From: Candidatus Handelsmanbacteria bacterium
GTDB taxonomy: Bacteria > Latescibacterota > UBA2968 > UBA8231
DNA length: 46,468 nt
Direction: 5' to 3'
Assembly (NCBI GenBank): GCA_016867395.1
Contig: VGJS01000034.1
Span: forward strand, 1-46,468
Part shown: positions 1 to 7,896 of the stretch, piece by piece
Position numbering within the stretch: position 1 is the stretch's first letter
How the letters are laid out: every line of letters begins with the position of its first letter
The notes under the pieces: generated by a model
The model's database searches: none
Told to the model about the DNA's origin: nothing
Seen by the model: the letters and a program-made list of their open reading frames with translations, nothing else
Position numbers and translations under genes: made by a program

Positions 1-225
1 CCCGGTCTCTACGCTCTTGGGCGTGGTGCCATTGCGGGAGTTGCCCCCGTTGCGGCCCTCCACGGCGTGTTCCTCATACCCAAGGTGGTGCGTCAGCTCC
101 CCTTGCAGCATCCGCTCCACCAGCCCTCTGCTCTACTCCTTGAGCAGGCCGTGCTTCCCGAGAAGATCTTCGGGGCTCTTACAGCCTTTGATCAATTCGT
201 CCAGCAACTCTTTGCGGATGGCCAT
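1..225 (-). pseudogene. IS256-family transposase, N-terminal fragment with in-frame stop
   Basis: The minus strand from the ATG at 225 encodes a typical N-terminus of IS256 (mutator-type) transposases: ELLDELIKGCKSPEDLLGK, then a GLVERMLQGELTHHLGYEEH stretch, then GRNGGNSRNGTTPKSVET. These proteins catalyse cut-and-paste or copy-out transposition with a DDE domain that would lie beyond the window edge. A strong Shine-Dalgarno sequence, AAGGAGG, sits just upstream of the ATG. An in-frame TAG at 133-135 interrupts the conserved stretch after LLKE, so the copy is probably inactive unless the stop is suppressed. The catalytic part is off the window and could not be checked. The family call is firm; pseudogene status rests on this single stop. 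Confidence 0.8.
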
Positions 226-473
226 CAGTATTCCTCCTTGTTATAGCAAGGGTCGTTAGCGATGGCCATTTACACAAAAGATATCATGTACTCGGCGCAC
301 CTCGCCCTTCGGCCACGACCTCTCGCCTGGTAGTCATGCTGATTCGTTTCTTCATTTTCCCCTCCCGGAGGTACAAAAGGGTAGCAGAATATATGAGGCT
401 ACGACCCCCGCATCGTAGCAAAACCCTTGATGCAATGCGCGACCTAAAGTTACCCAGAATCCCGTCACTTACC
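226..473. other. Intergenic region beside the IS256 remnant
   Basis: No gene is convincing here. The part nearest the transposase should hold the IS left end: the segment around 262-290 reads on the minus strand as an AT-rich tract containing TTTTGTGTAAATGGCC, which resembles IS256-family termini. The exact inverted repeat and target duplication could not be fixed because the other end is missing. A short hairpin (7-bp arms GCTACGA at 398-404 and TCGTAGC at 413-419) lacks a U-tract and has no assigned role. Short open frames on the plus strand have no recognisable domains. Confidence 0.45.
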
Positions 474-508
474 CAAACAAAAACCCGGCCGCCTTTGGGG
501 CAGCCGGG
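474..508 (-). terminator. Intrinsic terminator of the Mo-hydroxylase operon
   Basis: On the minus strand a 10-bp GC-rich stem (484-493 paired with 499-508, one G-U pair) with a 5-nt loop is followed directly by TTTTTGTTTG. It lies 25 nt beyond the stop of the MoaD-like gene, as expected for the end of the coxMSL-type operon. Confidence 0.85.
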
Positions 509-532
509 CCATGATCTGGTCTGTGCTTTCCT

Positions 533-796
533 CTACCCCCCCGCGATGGCCGACAGGAAGGTCACCTCGCTCTCTGATCCCACCCGGGCTCGCATCCCCT
601 CGGTGGTGATCTCGCTGTCCACGGCCACGGCGATCTCGGGGCGGACCCGCCCTTCCTCGCACAGGCGCTCCCCGATCCCCGGATAGGCGGCCTCCAGGCT
701 CTCAATCACCTCGCGCACCGTGGCCCCCTCCGCCTGCACCTGGCTCTTCCCCCCGGTGAAGCGCTGGAACTGGGTGGGGATCCACACCAGGGGCAT
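533..796 (-). CDS. MoaD/ThiS-family ubiquitin-like sulfur carrier protein
   Basis: An 87-residue protein with the layout of MoaD/ThiS carriers: a beta-grasp-like N-terminus (VWIPTQFQRFTGGK), the segment VREVIESLEAAYPGIGERL, a VNSEI-like strand (VAVDSEI), and the C-terminal tail FLSAIAGG. In this family the terminal Gly-Gly is adenylated and thiocarboxylated to donate sulfur, for molybdopterin synthesis in the case of MoaD. It begins 3 nt after the stop of the Mo-hydroxylase large subunit and is followed by a terminator, so it is the last gene of that operon. That context favours a role in pterin cofactor supply or sulfuration, which is inference. No MoaE, MoaA or MoeB is visible nearby. ThiS-like or tungsten-pathway roles cannot be excluded. 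Confidence 0.8.
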   Translation of the reverse strand: MPLVWIPTQFQRFTGGKSQVQAEGATVREVIESLEAAYPGIGERLCEEGRVRPEIAVAVDSEITTEGMRARVGSESEVTFLSAIAGG

Positions 797-799
797 GAC

Positions 800-3067
800 T
801 CAGTGGGCGGCCTGGGCCTGCAGGGCCGCCACCACGCGGTCGGGCCGCATGGGCAATTCGTTGAGGCGCGCCCCCGTGGCCCCATAGATGGCGTTGGCGA
901 TGGCGGCCATGGGCGGCACAATGGGCGCCTCGCCCACCCCGCGCACCCCGAAGGGATGGCCCGGATTTGGCACCTCGACGATCACCGTGTCGATCATTGG
1001 CAGGTCCAAGGAGGTGGGGATGCGGTAGTCGAGGTAGCTGCCGTTGGCCATTTCGCCCTGGGTGGTGTAGTAGTACTCCTCGTTGAGGGCCCAGCCGATC
1101 CCCTGCACCGAGCCGCCCTGCATCTGGCCCTCGACGTAGGAGGGGTGGATGGCCTTGCCGGCGTCCTGGGCCACGGTGAAGCGCAGCACCTGCACCTTGC
1201 CGGTCTCCGGGTCCAACTCCACGTCCACGATGTTGGCGGCAAAGGAGCCGCCCACCCCAGAGTTGGGCTTGACGTTGCCCTTGCCCACCACCGGGCCGCC
1301 GGTATCGTCGAGCTTGGCGGCCAGTTCCTTGAAGCTGAGCTTCTTGTCACTGCCCTTGTGGATGAAGGAGCCTTCGCTGAACTCCACCTGGTCGGCGGGC
1401 ACCTCCCACAATTTGGCCGCCCGCAGGATCATCTGGGCCTTGACGTCCTGGGCCGCCTCGTACGCGGCCCATCCCGTCGCGTAGGTCACGCGGCTGCCGC
1501 CGGTCACGTCGGTGTAGCCGATGGAATTGGTGTCCACCACCGCGGGGTTGATGTCCTCGGCGGCCAGGCCCAACACCTCGGCGAACTGCATGGCGATGGA
1601 GGCGCGGGAGCCGCCGATGTCGGTCGAGCCCTCCACCAGATTGACTGTGCCGTCCTCGTTGACGCTGGCGCTGACGCTGGACTTGAAGCCGATGTTGAAC
1701 CAGTAGCCAATGGCCACCCCGCGCCCCTGGTTGGGGCCAAGGGGAATCTTGTAGTTGGGATGGTCCTTAAGCGCCTGAAGGGTCTCGACGCAACCGATGC
1801 GCGGGAAGACCACCCCGTCCACCCGGCGGGTACCCTCTTTGGCGGCGTTCTTGAGGCGGAAATCGATGGGGTCCTGACCCAGTTTCTCGGCCAGTTCGTC
1901 CACCACCGCCTCCACGGCAAAGGCCGCCTGGGGGGCGCAGGGAGCCCGGTAAGGGGCGCTCTTAGGCTTGTTGACCACCACGTCGTACACGTCCACCTGG
2001 GCGTTGGGCACGTCGTAGCAGGAGAACACACACATGGCCCCGGCCCCGATCTCGGCGCCGGGGAAGCCGCCGGCCTCGAAGGCCATGTACGCCTCGGCGG
2101 CCACCAACTTGCCGCTTTGGTCCACCCCCATCTTGACCCGGACGTACGAGCCGGGGGTAGGCCCGGTGCTCTGGAAGACGTCCGGCCGGGTCATGATCAG
2201 CTTCACCGGGTGGCCGGATTTGCGCGACAGGAGCGCGGCCACTGGCTCCAGGTACACGGTGATCTTACCACCAAAACCGCCGCCGATCTCCTGGGGCACC
2301 ACCTTGATCTTGGAGACGGGGTGATCCAGCACCGAGGCTACCTGGTCCCTGGCGGCGAAAGCGCCCTGGGTGCTGGTCCAGATGGTTAGCTGGCCGTCCA
2401 GGCTCCACATGGCCGTGGCGTTGTGCGGCTCGATGTAGCCCTGGTGCACGGTGGCGGTGTTGAACTCCCGCTCCACCACCACCGCGGCCCTGGCAAAGCC
2501 GGCGGCCAGGTCGCCCAGAACGTGGCGCAGGTGGCTGGCCACGTTGCTCTTGTTCTTGGTGTCCTCGCCCAACTCCTTGGTAGTTAGGGTCTCGTGCAGG
2601 AGCGGGGCGCCCTCCTTCATGGCCTGGCGCACCTCCACCACCGGCGGTAGCACCTCGTACTCCACCACAATCAGGGCCAGGGCCTCCTCGGCGATGTGAA
2701 GGTCCACCGCGGCCACCCCGGCCACGGGCTGGCCCTTGTACACGGCCTTGTCCGAGGCCAGGACGTTATCGCGCAGGTACTTGAGGCGGACCACCCCCTC
2801 GCCCAGGTCCATGCGCTTGTCCTCCACCGCGGGCAGGTCGTCGGCGGTGACCACCGCCCGCACCCCGGGCACGGCCGCGGCCTTGGAGGTGTCGATCCGG
2901 CGGATGCGGGCGTGGGCGTGGGGGCTGCGCAGCACCTGGCCGTAGAGCATGCCGGGCAGGCGCACGTCCCCCCCGTACACCGCCCGGCCCACGACCTTGT
3001 CGATGCCGTCGTGGCGGATGGGGCGGGTGCCGATGACCTTGTAGTTGGCGCCATTGGTGGTCGTCAT
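800..3067 (-). CDS. Molybdenum hydroxylase large (Mo-cofactor) subunit, CoxL/XdhA-like
   Basis: A 755-residue catalytic subunit of the xanthine dehydrogenase / aldehyde oxidase / CO dehydrogenase family. The N-terminal a/b-hammerhead domain begins with KVIGTRPIRHDGIDKVVG. The molybdopterin-binding part carries EIGGGFGGK and the C-terminal GVRGVGEAP containing the catalytic Glu. It lacks the AYRCSFR loop of form-I CO dehydrogenase. The active-site loop instead reads YRAPCAPQ (Cys377), where relatives usually have RAPGAPQ or RGFG, so true CO dehydrogenase is unlikely and the substrate is unknown. The ATG at 3067 was chosen over a longer frame because GGAGGAGAG precedes it and the longer frame would overlap the small subunit. 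It forms an operon with the FAD and 2Fe-2S subunits upstream. Confidence 0.9.
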   Translation of the reverse strand: MTTTNGANYKVIGTRPIRHDGIDKVVGRAVYGGDVRLPGMLYGQVLRSPHAHARIRRIDTSKAAAVPGVRAVVTADDLPAVEDKRMDLGEGVVRLKYLRDNVLASDKAVYKGQPVAGVAAVDLHIAEEALALIVVEYEVLPPVVEVRQAMKEGAPLLHETLTTKELGEDTKNKSNVASHLRHVLGDLAAGFARAAVVVEREFNTATVHQGYIEPHNATAMWSLDGQLTIWTSTQGAFAARDQVASVLDHPVSKIKVVPQEIGGGFGGKITVYLEPVAALLSRKSGHPVKLIMTRPDVFQSTGPTPGSYVRVKMGVDQSGKLVAAEAYMAFEAGGFPGAEIGAGAMCVFSCYDVPNAQVDVYDVVVNKPKSAPYRAPCAPQAAFAVEAVVDELAEKLGQDPIDFRLKNAAKEGTRRVDGVVFPRIGCVETLQALKDHPNYKIPLGPNQGRGVAIGYWFNIGFKSSVSASVNEDGTVNLVEGSTDIGGSRASIAMQFAEVLGLAAEDINPAVVDTNSIGYTDVTGGSRVTYATGWAAYEAAQDVKAQMILRAAKLWEVPADQVEFSEGSFIHKGSDKKLSFKELAAKLDDTGGPVVGKGNVKPNSGVGGSFAANIVDVELDPETGKVQVLRFTVAQDAGKAIHPSYVEGQMQGGSVQGIGWALNEEYYYTTQGEMANGSYLDYRIPTSLDLPMIDTVIVEVPNPGHPFGVRGVGEAPIVPPMAAIANAIYGATGARLNELPMRPDRVVAALQAQAAH

Positions 3068-3086
3068 GGGCTCTCTCCTCCCCGGC

Positions 3087-3566
3087 TCAGACGCCGGCGC
3101 GTAGGGTCTGGGCCGCATCGAGCACGGCGCGGACGATCTTGTCGTATCCGGTGCAGCGGCACAGGTTGCCGGCCAGCCAGTGGCGCACCTGGTGCTCGGT
3201 GGGGTTGGGGTTCTGGTCGAGCAGGGCCTTGGAGGCCACCAGGAAACCGGGGGTGCAGATGCCGCACTGGAGGCTGGCGTGCTCGAGGAACTTGCGCTGC
3301 AGGGGGTGCAACCCCTCCGGGCCGGCCAGGCCCTCGACGGTGGTGATCGCCTTGCCCTGGGCCTCGACGGCCAGCATCAGGCAGGAGTTGATCAAGGACC
3401 CATCGACGATGGCGCTGCAGGCCCCGCAGTTGCCGTCGTTGCAGCCTTCCTTAGTGCCGGTGAAGCCGAGGGTCTCGCGCAGCACCTCCAGCAGGCTCTG
3501 GCGCGGCTCGCAGAGGAATTCGACCTCTTCGCCGTTGATCTTGGTCTGGACGTGTACCTTGCTCAT
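3087..3566 (-). CDS. Molybdenum hydroxylase small [2Fe-2S] subunit, CoxS/XdhC-like
   Basis: A 159-residue iron-sulfur subunit with the two-domain layout of the family. A plant-type ferredoxin domain supplies Cys42, Cys47, Cys50 and Cys62 (GCNDGNCGAC ... SC). A C-terminal helical domain supplies the second cluster through Cys101, Cys104, Cys136 and Cys138 (CGICTPGF, GNLCRCTGY). It passes electrons from the Mo centre to FAD. All eight cluster ligands are present, so it should be functional. It sits between the FAD subunit (43 nt upstream) and the large subunit (19 nt downstream) in the M-S-L order typical of cox-like operons. Family assignment is secure; the substrate of the complex is not known. 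Confidence 0.95.
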   Translation of the reverse strand: MSKVHVQTKINGEEVEFLCEPRQSLLEVLRETLGFTGTKEGCNDGNCGACSAIVDGSLINSCLMLAVEAQGKAITTVEGLAGPEGLHPLQRKFLEHASLQCGICTPGFLVASKALLDQNPNPTEHQVRHWLAGNLCRCTGYDKIVRAVLDAAQTLRAGV

Positions 3567-3609
3567 GGTCGTTTTCAGCTCCGAATAATAGTCTGAATGG
3601 GTGGTCGGT

Positions 3610-4518
3610 TCAGCCAGCTGCTTCCTGCACCGCGTTGGCCACGAACTCGCCGCGCGCCCGTTTCACCGCCCCCTGCAGGGCGCGCCGGGTGAGCACCCCT
3701 ACCAGGTGGAGGCGGAACTCGGCGGTGCCACGCATGTCGGTGATGGGTTTGGCGATGGCCTTGGCCGCCTCGACGGCTTCGGCGATGGCCTCATCGCCCA
3801 CCGGCTTGCCAGCAAGAAGCTCGCCGGCCTGGCTGGCAAAGAGGGGGGTGGGGGCCACGGCGCCTAGGGCGATACGCGCCGATTTGAACTCCTTGCCCCG
3901 GTTGCCCAGTTCCACGAAAGCCCCGGCGCCGACCACGGCGATATCCATCTCGTTGCGGGGGATGAAGCGCAGGTAGTGGGCCCCGGTGTTTCTGGCCGGG
4001 GTTGGCAGGCGCAGGGCCACCAGCAGTTCGCCGGGGCGAAGGGCGCTGCGGCCCGGCCCGGTGCAGAAATCCGCCACCGCCACCTCGCGGGCCCCCTCGG
4101 GGCCGGTGATCTCGGCCACGGCCCCGTAGGCCATGAGGGCGGGGATGCTGTCGCCGCTGGGCGAGGCGTTGCATAGGTTGCCACCCAGGGAGGCCCGGCC
4201 CTGGATCTGAATGCCGCCGATGATGGCCACCGCGTCCACCAGCCCCGCGTATCGAGCCGTCACCTCGGGGTTGCGGTAGATCTGGCTGCAGGGCACGGCC
4301 GCGCCGATGCGCAGGCCCTTGCGGGCGGTGTAGGTGATCTGGTTGAGTTCGGGGACCTGCTTGACGTCCACAACGCGCTCGGGCTGCCGGCGCCGGTTGC
4401 GCATCTGCACAATCAGGTCGGTGCCGCCGGCCAGCACCCGGGCCTGCTCGCCCCTTTCGGCCAGCAGGCGCACGGCCCCGCGCAGGGTCCGCGGCACTAT
4501 ATATTCGAAATTTTTCAC
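3610..4518 (-). CDS. Molybdenum hydroxylase FAD-binding subunit, CoxM-like
   Basis: A 302-residue member of the CoxM/XdhB FAD-binding family. The N-terminal FAD-binding segment contains LAGGTDLIVQM, and the second motif reads SLGGNLCNASPSGDSIPAL. The C-terminal domain (GAVAPTPLFA through RRALQGAVKRA) matches the CO-dehydrogenase flavoprotein C-terminal fold. It takes electrons from the 2Fe-2S subunit and hands them to an acceptor. The start is GTG at 4518, preceded by GAGGGAAG. It is the first gene of the M-S-L-moaD group, with a good promoter about 90-120 nt upstream. The family is certain. The physiological electron acceptor and substrate cannot be read from the sequence. Confidence 0.93.
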   Translation of the reverse strand: MKNFEYIVPRTLRGAVRLLAERGEQARVLAGGTDLIVQMRNRRRQPERVVDVKQVPELNQITYTARKGLRIGAAVPCSQIYRNPEVTARYAGLVDAVAIIGGIQIQGRASLGGNLCNASPSGDSIPALMAYGAVAEITGPEGAREVAVADFCTGPGRSALRPGELLVALRLPTPARNTGAHYLRFIPRNEMDIAVVGAGAFVELGNRGKEFKSARIALGAVAPTPLFASQAGELLAGKPVGDEAIAEAVEAAKAIAKPITDMRGTAEFRLHLVGVLTRRALQGAVKRARGEFVANAVQEAAG

Positions 4519-4609
4519 GGGTCTTCCCTCGCTGAGAGGTGGTGGGAGTGCCCGCCGCCGCAGGGGGGCGGGTTCATCTCTTATTTTATGGCGGGTGCGG
4601 AGCGCGGAT

Positions 4610-4639
4610 AAGATAGAGCAGCCAGACGAGGCGTGTCAA
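4610..4639 (-). promoter_or_regulatory. Sigma70-like promoter of the Mo-hydroxylase operon
   Basis: On the minus strand a perfect TTGACA (4634-4639) is followed after 18 nt by TATCTT (4610-4615). It sits in the 171-nt gap between the RND pump gene and the FAD subunit, reading toward the latter. A GC-rich inverted repeat (CCCGCC/GGCGGG) lies in the predicted leader near 4552-4572. Confidence 0.6.
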
Positions 4640-4689
4640 GCAGGCCCCGGAGAGGGGAAAACGGGGCGGACAGCGGGCTGCCCGACGCT

Positions 4690-7600
4690 TCAGCAGGCTT
4701 CGGCGGTTGCGGCTGGCCCTTCCTCGCGCCCCTGCCCCTGCCCGGCCCATTCCAGCACCTGGTCCAGCAGCCGCAGCAGCACCGGCTGCCCCAACAGCGA
4801 GATGAACATCGCAAAGAGCACCCCGAAGCCCAGGCTCACCGCCATGGGGATGAGGAACTGGGCCTGCAGGCTCTTTTCGAGGATCATGGAGAGCACCCCC
4901 AGGAAGGTAGTGGCCGAGGTCAGCAGGATGGGCCGGAAGCGATGCTGGCACGAGGCCACCAGCGCCCGCTCTATCCCCATACCCTCCCGCCGCAGGTCGT
5001 TGTACAGGCTGATCTGCACGATGGCGTTGTTGACCACCACCCCGGCCAGGGCCACCACCCCGAACAAGCTCAGCATGGTCAGGTCCATGCCCATCAGCAC
5101 ATGGCCCCACACCGCGCCCACGATGCCGAAGGGGATGGCAGCCATCACCACCAGGGGCTGGGTGTAGGAGCGGAAGGGAATGGCGATCAGTAGGTAGATG
5201 GCCAGCAGGGCAAAGAAGAACCCGTATCCCAGGCTGGCCAACGACTCCTGCTGCTCCTTCTGCTCGCCCTCGTAGCTGAAACGCACTCCCGGATAGTCCT
5301 GGGCCAGCACCGGCAACACCCGCGCTGCCAGATCGGCATTCACCTCGTCGGCATTGGCGGCCTTGTCGTCCACGTCGGCAATGACACTGACCACCCGCTG
5401 CCCGTCGGTGCGCTGGATGGCCGAATACCCCCGCCCCAGGCTCACCACGGCCACCTCGGAAAAGGGCACCTCGGCCCCGGCCGGGGTGCGGATGCGCATG
5501 CGCTCCACGTCGGCCAGGGAGCGCCGCTCCTCCTCGGGGTAGCGCACCATCACCCGCACGTCGTCCTCGCCGCGCTGGAAGCGCAGGGCCTGCTCCCCGT
5601 AGAAGCCCTGCCGCACCTGGCGGGCCAGATCGGCCATGGTGAGGCCCAGGGCCCGGGCCTGGGGTTTCAGGGAGAGCTTCATCTCCAGCTTGCCCTCCTG
5701 GAAATTGTCCTTGATGTCTTTGACCCCGGGGTAGGTGGCCAGTTCGGCCTTGAGGCGTTCCACCCCCTGCAACAGAAGCTGGAAATCCTCGGAGGCGACC
5801 TGCACCTCGATGGGGTTAGCCACCATAATCAGGGTGGAGTTGAAGTTGACCGCCTCGGGGCCGGGCAGCTCGCCGGCCCGCTGGCGGATGCGCTCGGCCA
5901 GCTCGGGGCTGGGGATGTGGCGCTCCTCAGCAGGCAGCAGCTCGACGGTGATCTCGGCCAGGTGGGCCTGGCTGCCGGCCCGGCCCTGCCCGGTGAAGGT
6001 GGTGGATCGGGCCACGGGCTGGTCGCCCACAAAGCTGAAGACGTTGCGGTACACCGAGGGCTGGCCGGGGCGCTGCTGGTCGTACTCGTCGCGCACCTGC
6101 ATGGCCGCCCGTTCCAACTGGTGGGTCACCGCCTCGGTCTGCTCCACCGTGGTCCCCTGGGGCATGGTCACCGAGACGGTGACCCAGTCCGAGTCTACCT
6201 TAGGCATGAAGACGAATTTGATGTGGCCCCCGGCGATCCAGCCCAGGGTGACCAGCAGCAGCATCGCGCCCAGGGCCAGGATGGTGAGGGGATTGCCCAG
6301 CGCGGCCCGCAGGGCGCGGGTGTAGCTGGTTTCGATGAAAGTGCGCAGGTGGTCGTCGGCCCAGTGCTGCACCTGGTAGTGCCAGCGCAGCGCGGCGCGG
6401 AACATTCCCCCGAAGGCGCGGCTGAGCAGGCTGGGCCGGCCCGACGGGGAGAGATGGGCCGGCAGGATGAAGAGAGCCTCCAGCAGGGAGACCAGCAGCA
6501 CCGATATAACGATGATGGGGATCGCCGCCATGAACTTGCCCATCAGCCCCTCGACGAAGAGCAGGGGCAGGAAGGCGGCCACCGTAGTCAGCACCGAGAA
6601 GACCACCGGCGTGACCACCTCGGCGGCCCCGTCGATGGCCGCTTGCACCAGGGATTTGCCGCGCTCGCGCTGGGTGAAGATGTTTTCGCCCACGACGATG
6701 GCGTCGTCCACCACGATGCCCAGGGTGAGTATGAAGGCGAAGAGGGTCAGCATGTTGATAGACACGTCGAGGAACTGCATCAGGATGAAACTGCCCAGAA
6801 AGGCGGTGGGGATGCCCAGCATCACGAAAAAGGCCAGCTTAAGGTCGAGGAACAAGGTGAGGAAGGCGAAGACCAGAAAAAGCCCCAGCAGGCCGTTGTT
6901 GATCAGCAGCTCCAGGCGGCCGCGCAGCATGCGGGCGTCGTCCCGGGCGTAGTCCAGGTGGACCCCGGCCGGCAGGCGGGACTGCTTCCGGGCCATGTAT
7001 TCCTTGACCTGGTCCGAAACCTCCAGGGCGCTCTCGTCCCCGGTGCGGAAGACCTGAATCACCGCGGCCGGCCGGCCGTTAAAACGCGAGATCAGGTCAG
7101 TGTCCTCGAAGGCGTCGCGGATCTGGGCGATCTGGCCCAGGGTCAGGCGGGTGCCGTCGGGGCGGGCCAGGACCTCGACGTTTTCGTACTCGCGGCCGCT
7201 GTAACGCATGCCCACGGTGCGCACCAGGATCTCGCCGCCCTCGGTCTTGACGCTCCCGGCCGGCAGGTCCAGGCTGGTGCGCTGCACCGCGACGGCCACC
7301 TGAGCCAGGGTGAGGCCGTGGCGCCGCAGGGTCTCCTCAGAGACCTCGATGGCGATCTCGTCGGCACGTACCCCCCGTAAGTCCACCTGGGAGATCCCAC
7401 CCCCAGCCCGCAGGTCGTCGCGGATGCGCTCGGCTACGGCCTTGAGGGTCTTTTCGGGCACCTCGCCGTAGACCACCAGGTCAATGACCCGGTTGCGGCG
7501 GATCACCTCTTTGACGATGGGCCGCTCGGTCTCGGTCGGAAAGGTGTCGATGCGGTTGACCTCGTTCTGGATGTCGTTCAGCAGGCGGTTGCCGTCCGCG

Positions 7601-7896
7601 CCGCGCTCCAGCTCCACCGTCACCACCCCCATGCCCTCGGCAGCCACCGCCCGCACCCGCCGCACCCCCTCCATGCCCGTCAGCCGGTCCTCGATCCGCT
7701 TGCACACCCCCTCCTCCACCTCCTCGGGGCTGGCCCCCAGGTAGGCCACCTGGATCTGGATCTGGTCTAGCGAGAATTCGGGGAAGGTCTCTTTCTTCAT
7801 CTCAATCAGGCTGGCCACACCCCCCAGCAGCACAAAGACCAGCAGCAGGTTGGCGGCCACGTGGTTGCGGGCCATCCAGACCATGGCTTTGTTCAT
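4690..7896 (-). CDS. RND-family efflux pump, inner-membrane transporter (second system)
   Basis: A 1068-residue proton-driven efflux transporter of the AcrB/HAE1 type. It starts with one N-terminal membrane helix (NHVAANLLLVFVLLGG), followed by a large periplasmic porter region, a cluster of TM helices with the proton-relay signature GIVVDDAIVVGENI, a second periplasmic region and a C-terminal TM bundle (YGFFFALLAIYLLIAIPF, LAGVVVNNAIVQ). The length is normal for the family. Its ATG overlaps the stop of the adaptor gene by 4 nt (ATGA), showing tight translational coupling. With the adaptor and outer-membrane factor just upstream it completes a tripartite pump spanning both membranes. Likely substrates are lipophilic or toxic small molecules, but nothing in the sequence identifies them. 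Confidence 0.95.
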   Translation of the reverse strand: MNKAMVWMARNHVAANLLLVFVLLGGVASLIEMKKETFPEFSLDQIQIQVAYLGASPEEVEEGVCKRIEDRLTGMEGVRRVRAVAAEGMGVVTVELERGADGNRLLNDIQNEVNRIDTFPTETERPIVKEVIRRNRVIDLVVYGEVPEKTLKAVAERIRDDLRAGGGISQVDLRGVRADEIAIEVSEETLRRHGLTLAQVAVAVQRTSLDLPAGSVKTEGGEILVRTVGMRYSGREYENVEVLARPDGTRLTLGQIAQIRDAFEDTDLISRFNGRPAAVIQVFRTGDESALEVSDQVKEYMARKQSRLPAGVHLDYARDDARMLRGRLELLINNGLLGLFLVFAFLTLFLDLKLAFFVMLGIPTAFLGSFILMQFLDVSINMLTLFAFILTLGIVVDDAIVVGENIFTQRERGKSLVQAAIDGAAEVVTPVVFSVLTTVAAFLPLLFVEGLMGKFMAAIPIIVISVLLVSLLEALFILPAHLSPSGRPSLLSRAFGGMFRAALRWHYQVQHWADDHLRTFIETSYTRALRAALGNPLTILALGAMLLLVTLGWIAGGHIKFVFMPKVDSDWVTVSVTMPQGTTVEQTEAVTHQLERAAMQVRDEYDQQRPGQPSVYRNVFSFVGDQPVARSTTFTGQGRAGSQAHLAEITVELLPAEERHIPSPELAERIRQRAGELPGPEAVNFNSTLIMVANPIEVQVASEDFQLLLQGVERLKAELATYPGVKDIKDNFQEGKLEMKLSLKPQARALGLTMADLARQVRQGFYGEQALRFQRGEDDVRVMVRYPEEERRSLADVERMRIRTPAGAEVPFSEVAVVSLGRGYSAIQRTDGQRVVSVIADVDDKAANADEVNADLAARVLPVLAQDYPGVRFSYEGEQKEQQESLASLGYGFFFALLAIYLLIAIPFRSYTQPLVVMAAIPFGIVGAVWGHVLMGMDLTMLSLFGVVALAGVVVNNAIVQISLYNDLRREGMGIERALVASCQHRFRPILLTSATTFLGVLSMILEKSLQAQFLIPMAVSLGFGVLFAMFISLLGQPVLLRLLDQVLEWAGQGQGREEGPAATAEAC

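Noticed and set aside
398..419. Short hairpin as a terminator
   Set aside because: The 7-bp stem has no following U-tract in either direction.
803..2389. 528-codon plus-strand frame opposite the Mo-hydroxylase large subunit
   Set aside because: The translation is His/Gly/Val-rich with no family features, while the minus strand encodes a clear catalytic subunit.
800..3118. Form-I carbon monoxide dehydrogenase (CoxL)
   Set aside because: The AYRCSFR active-site loop is absent, so only the broader molybdenum hydroxylase family is claimed.
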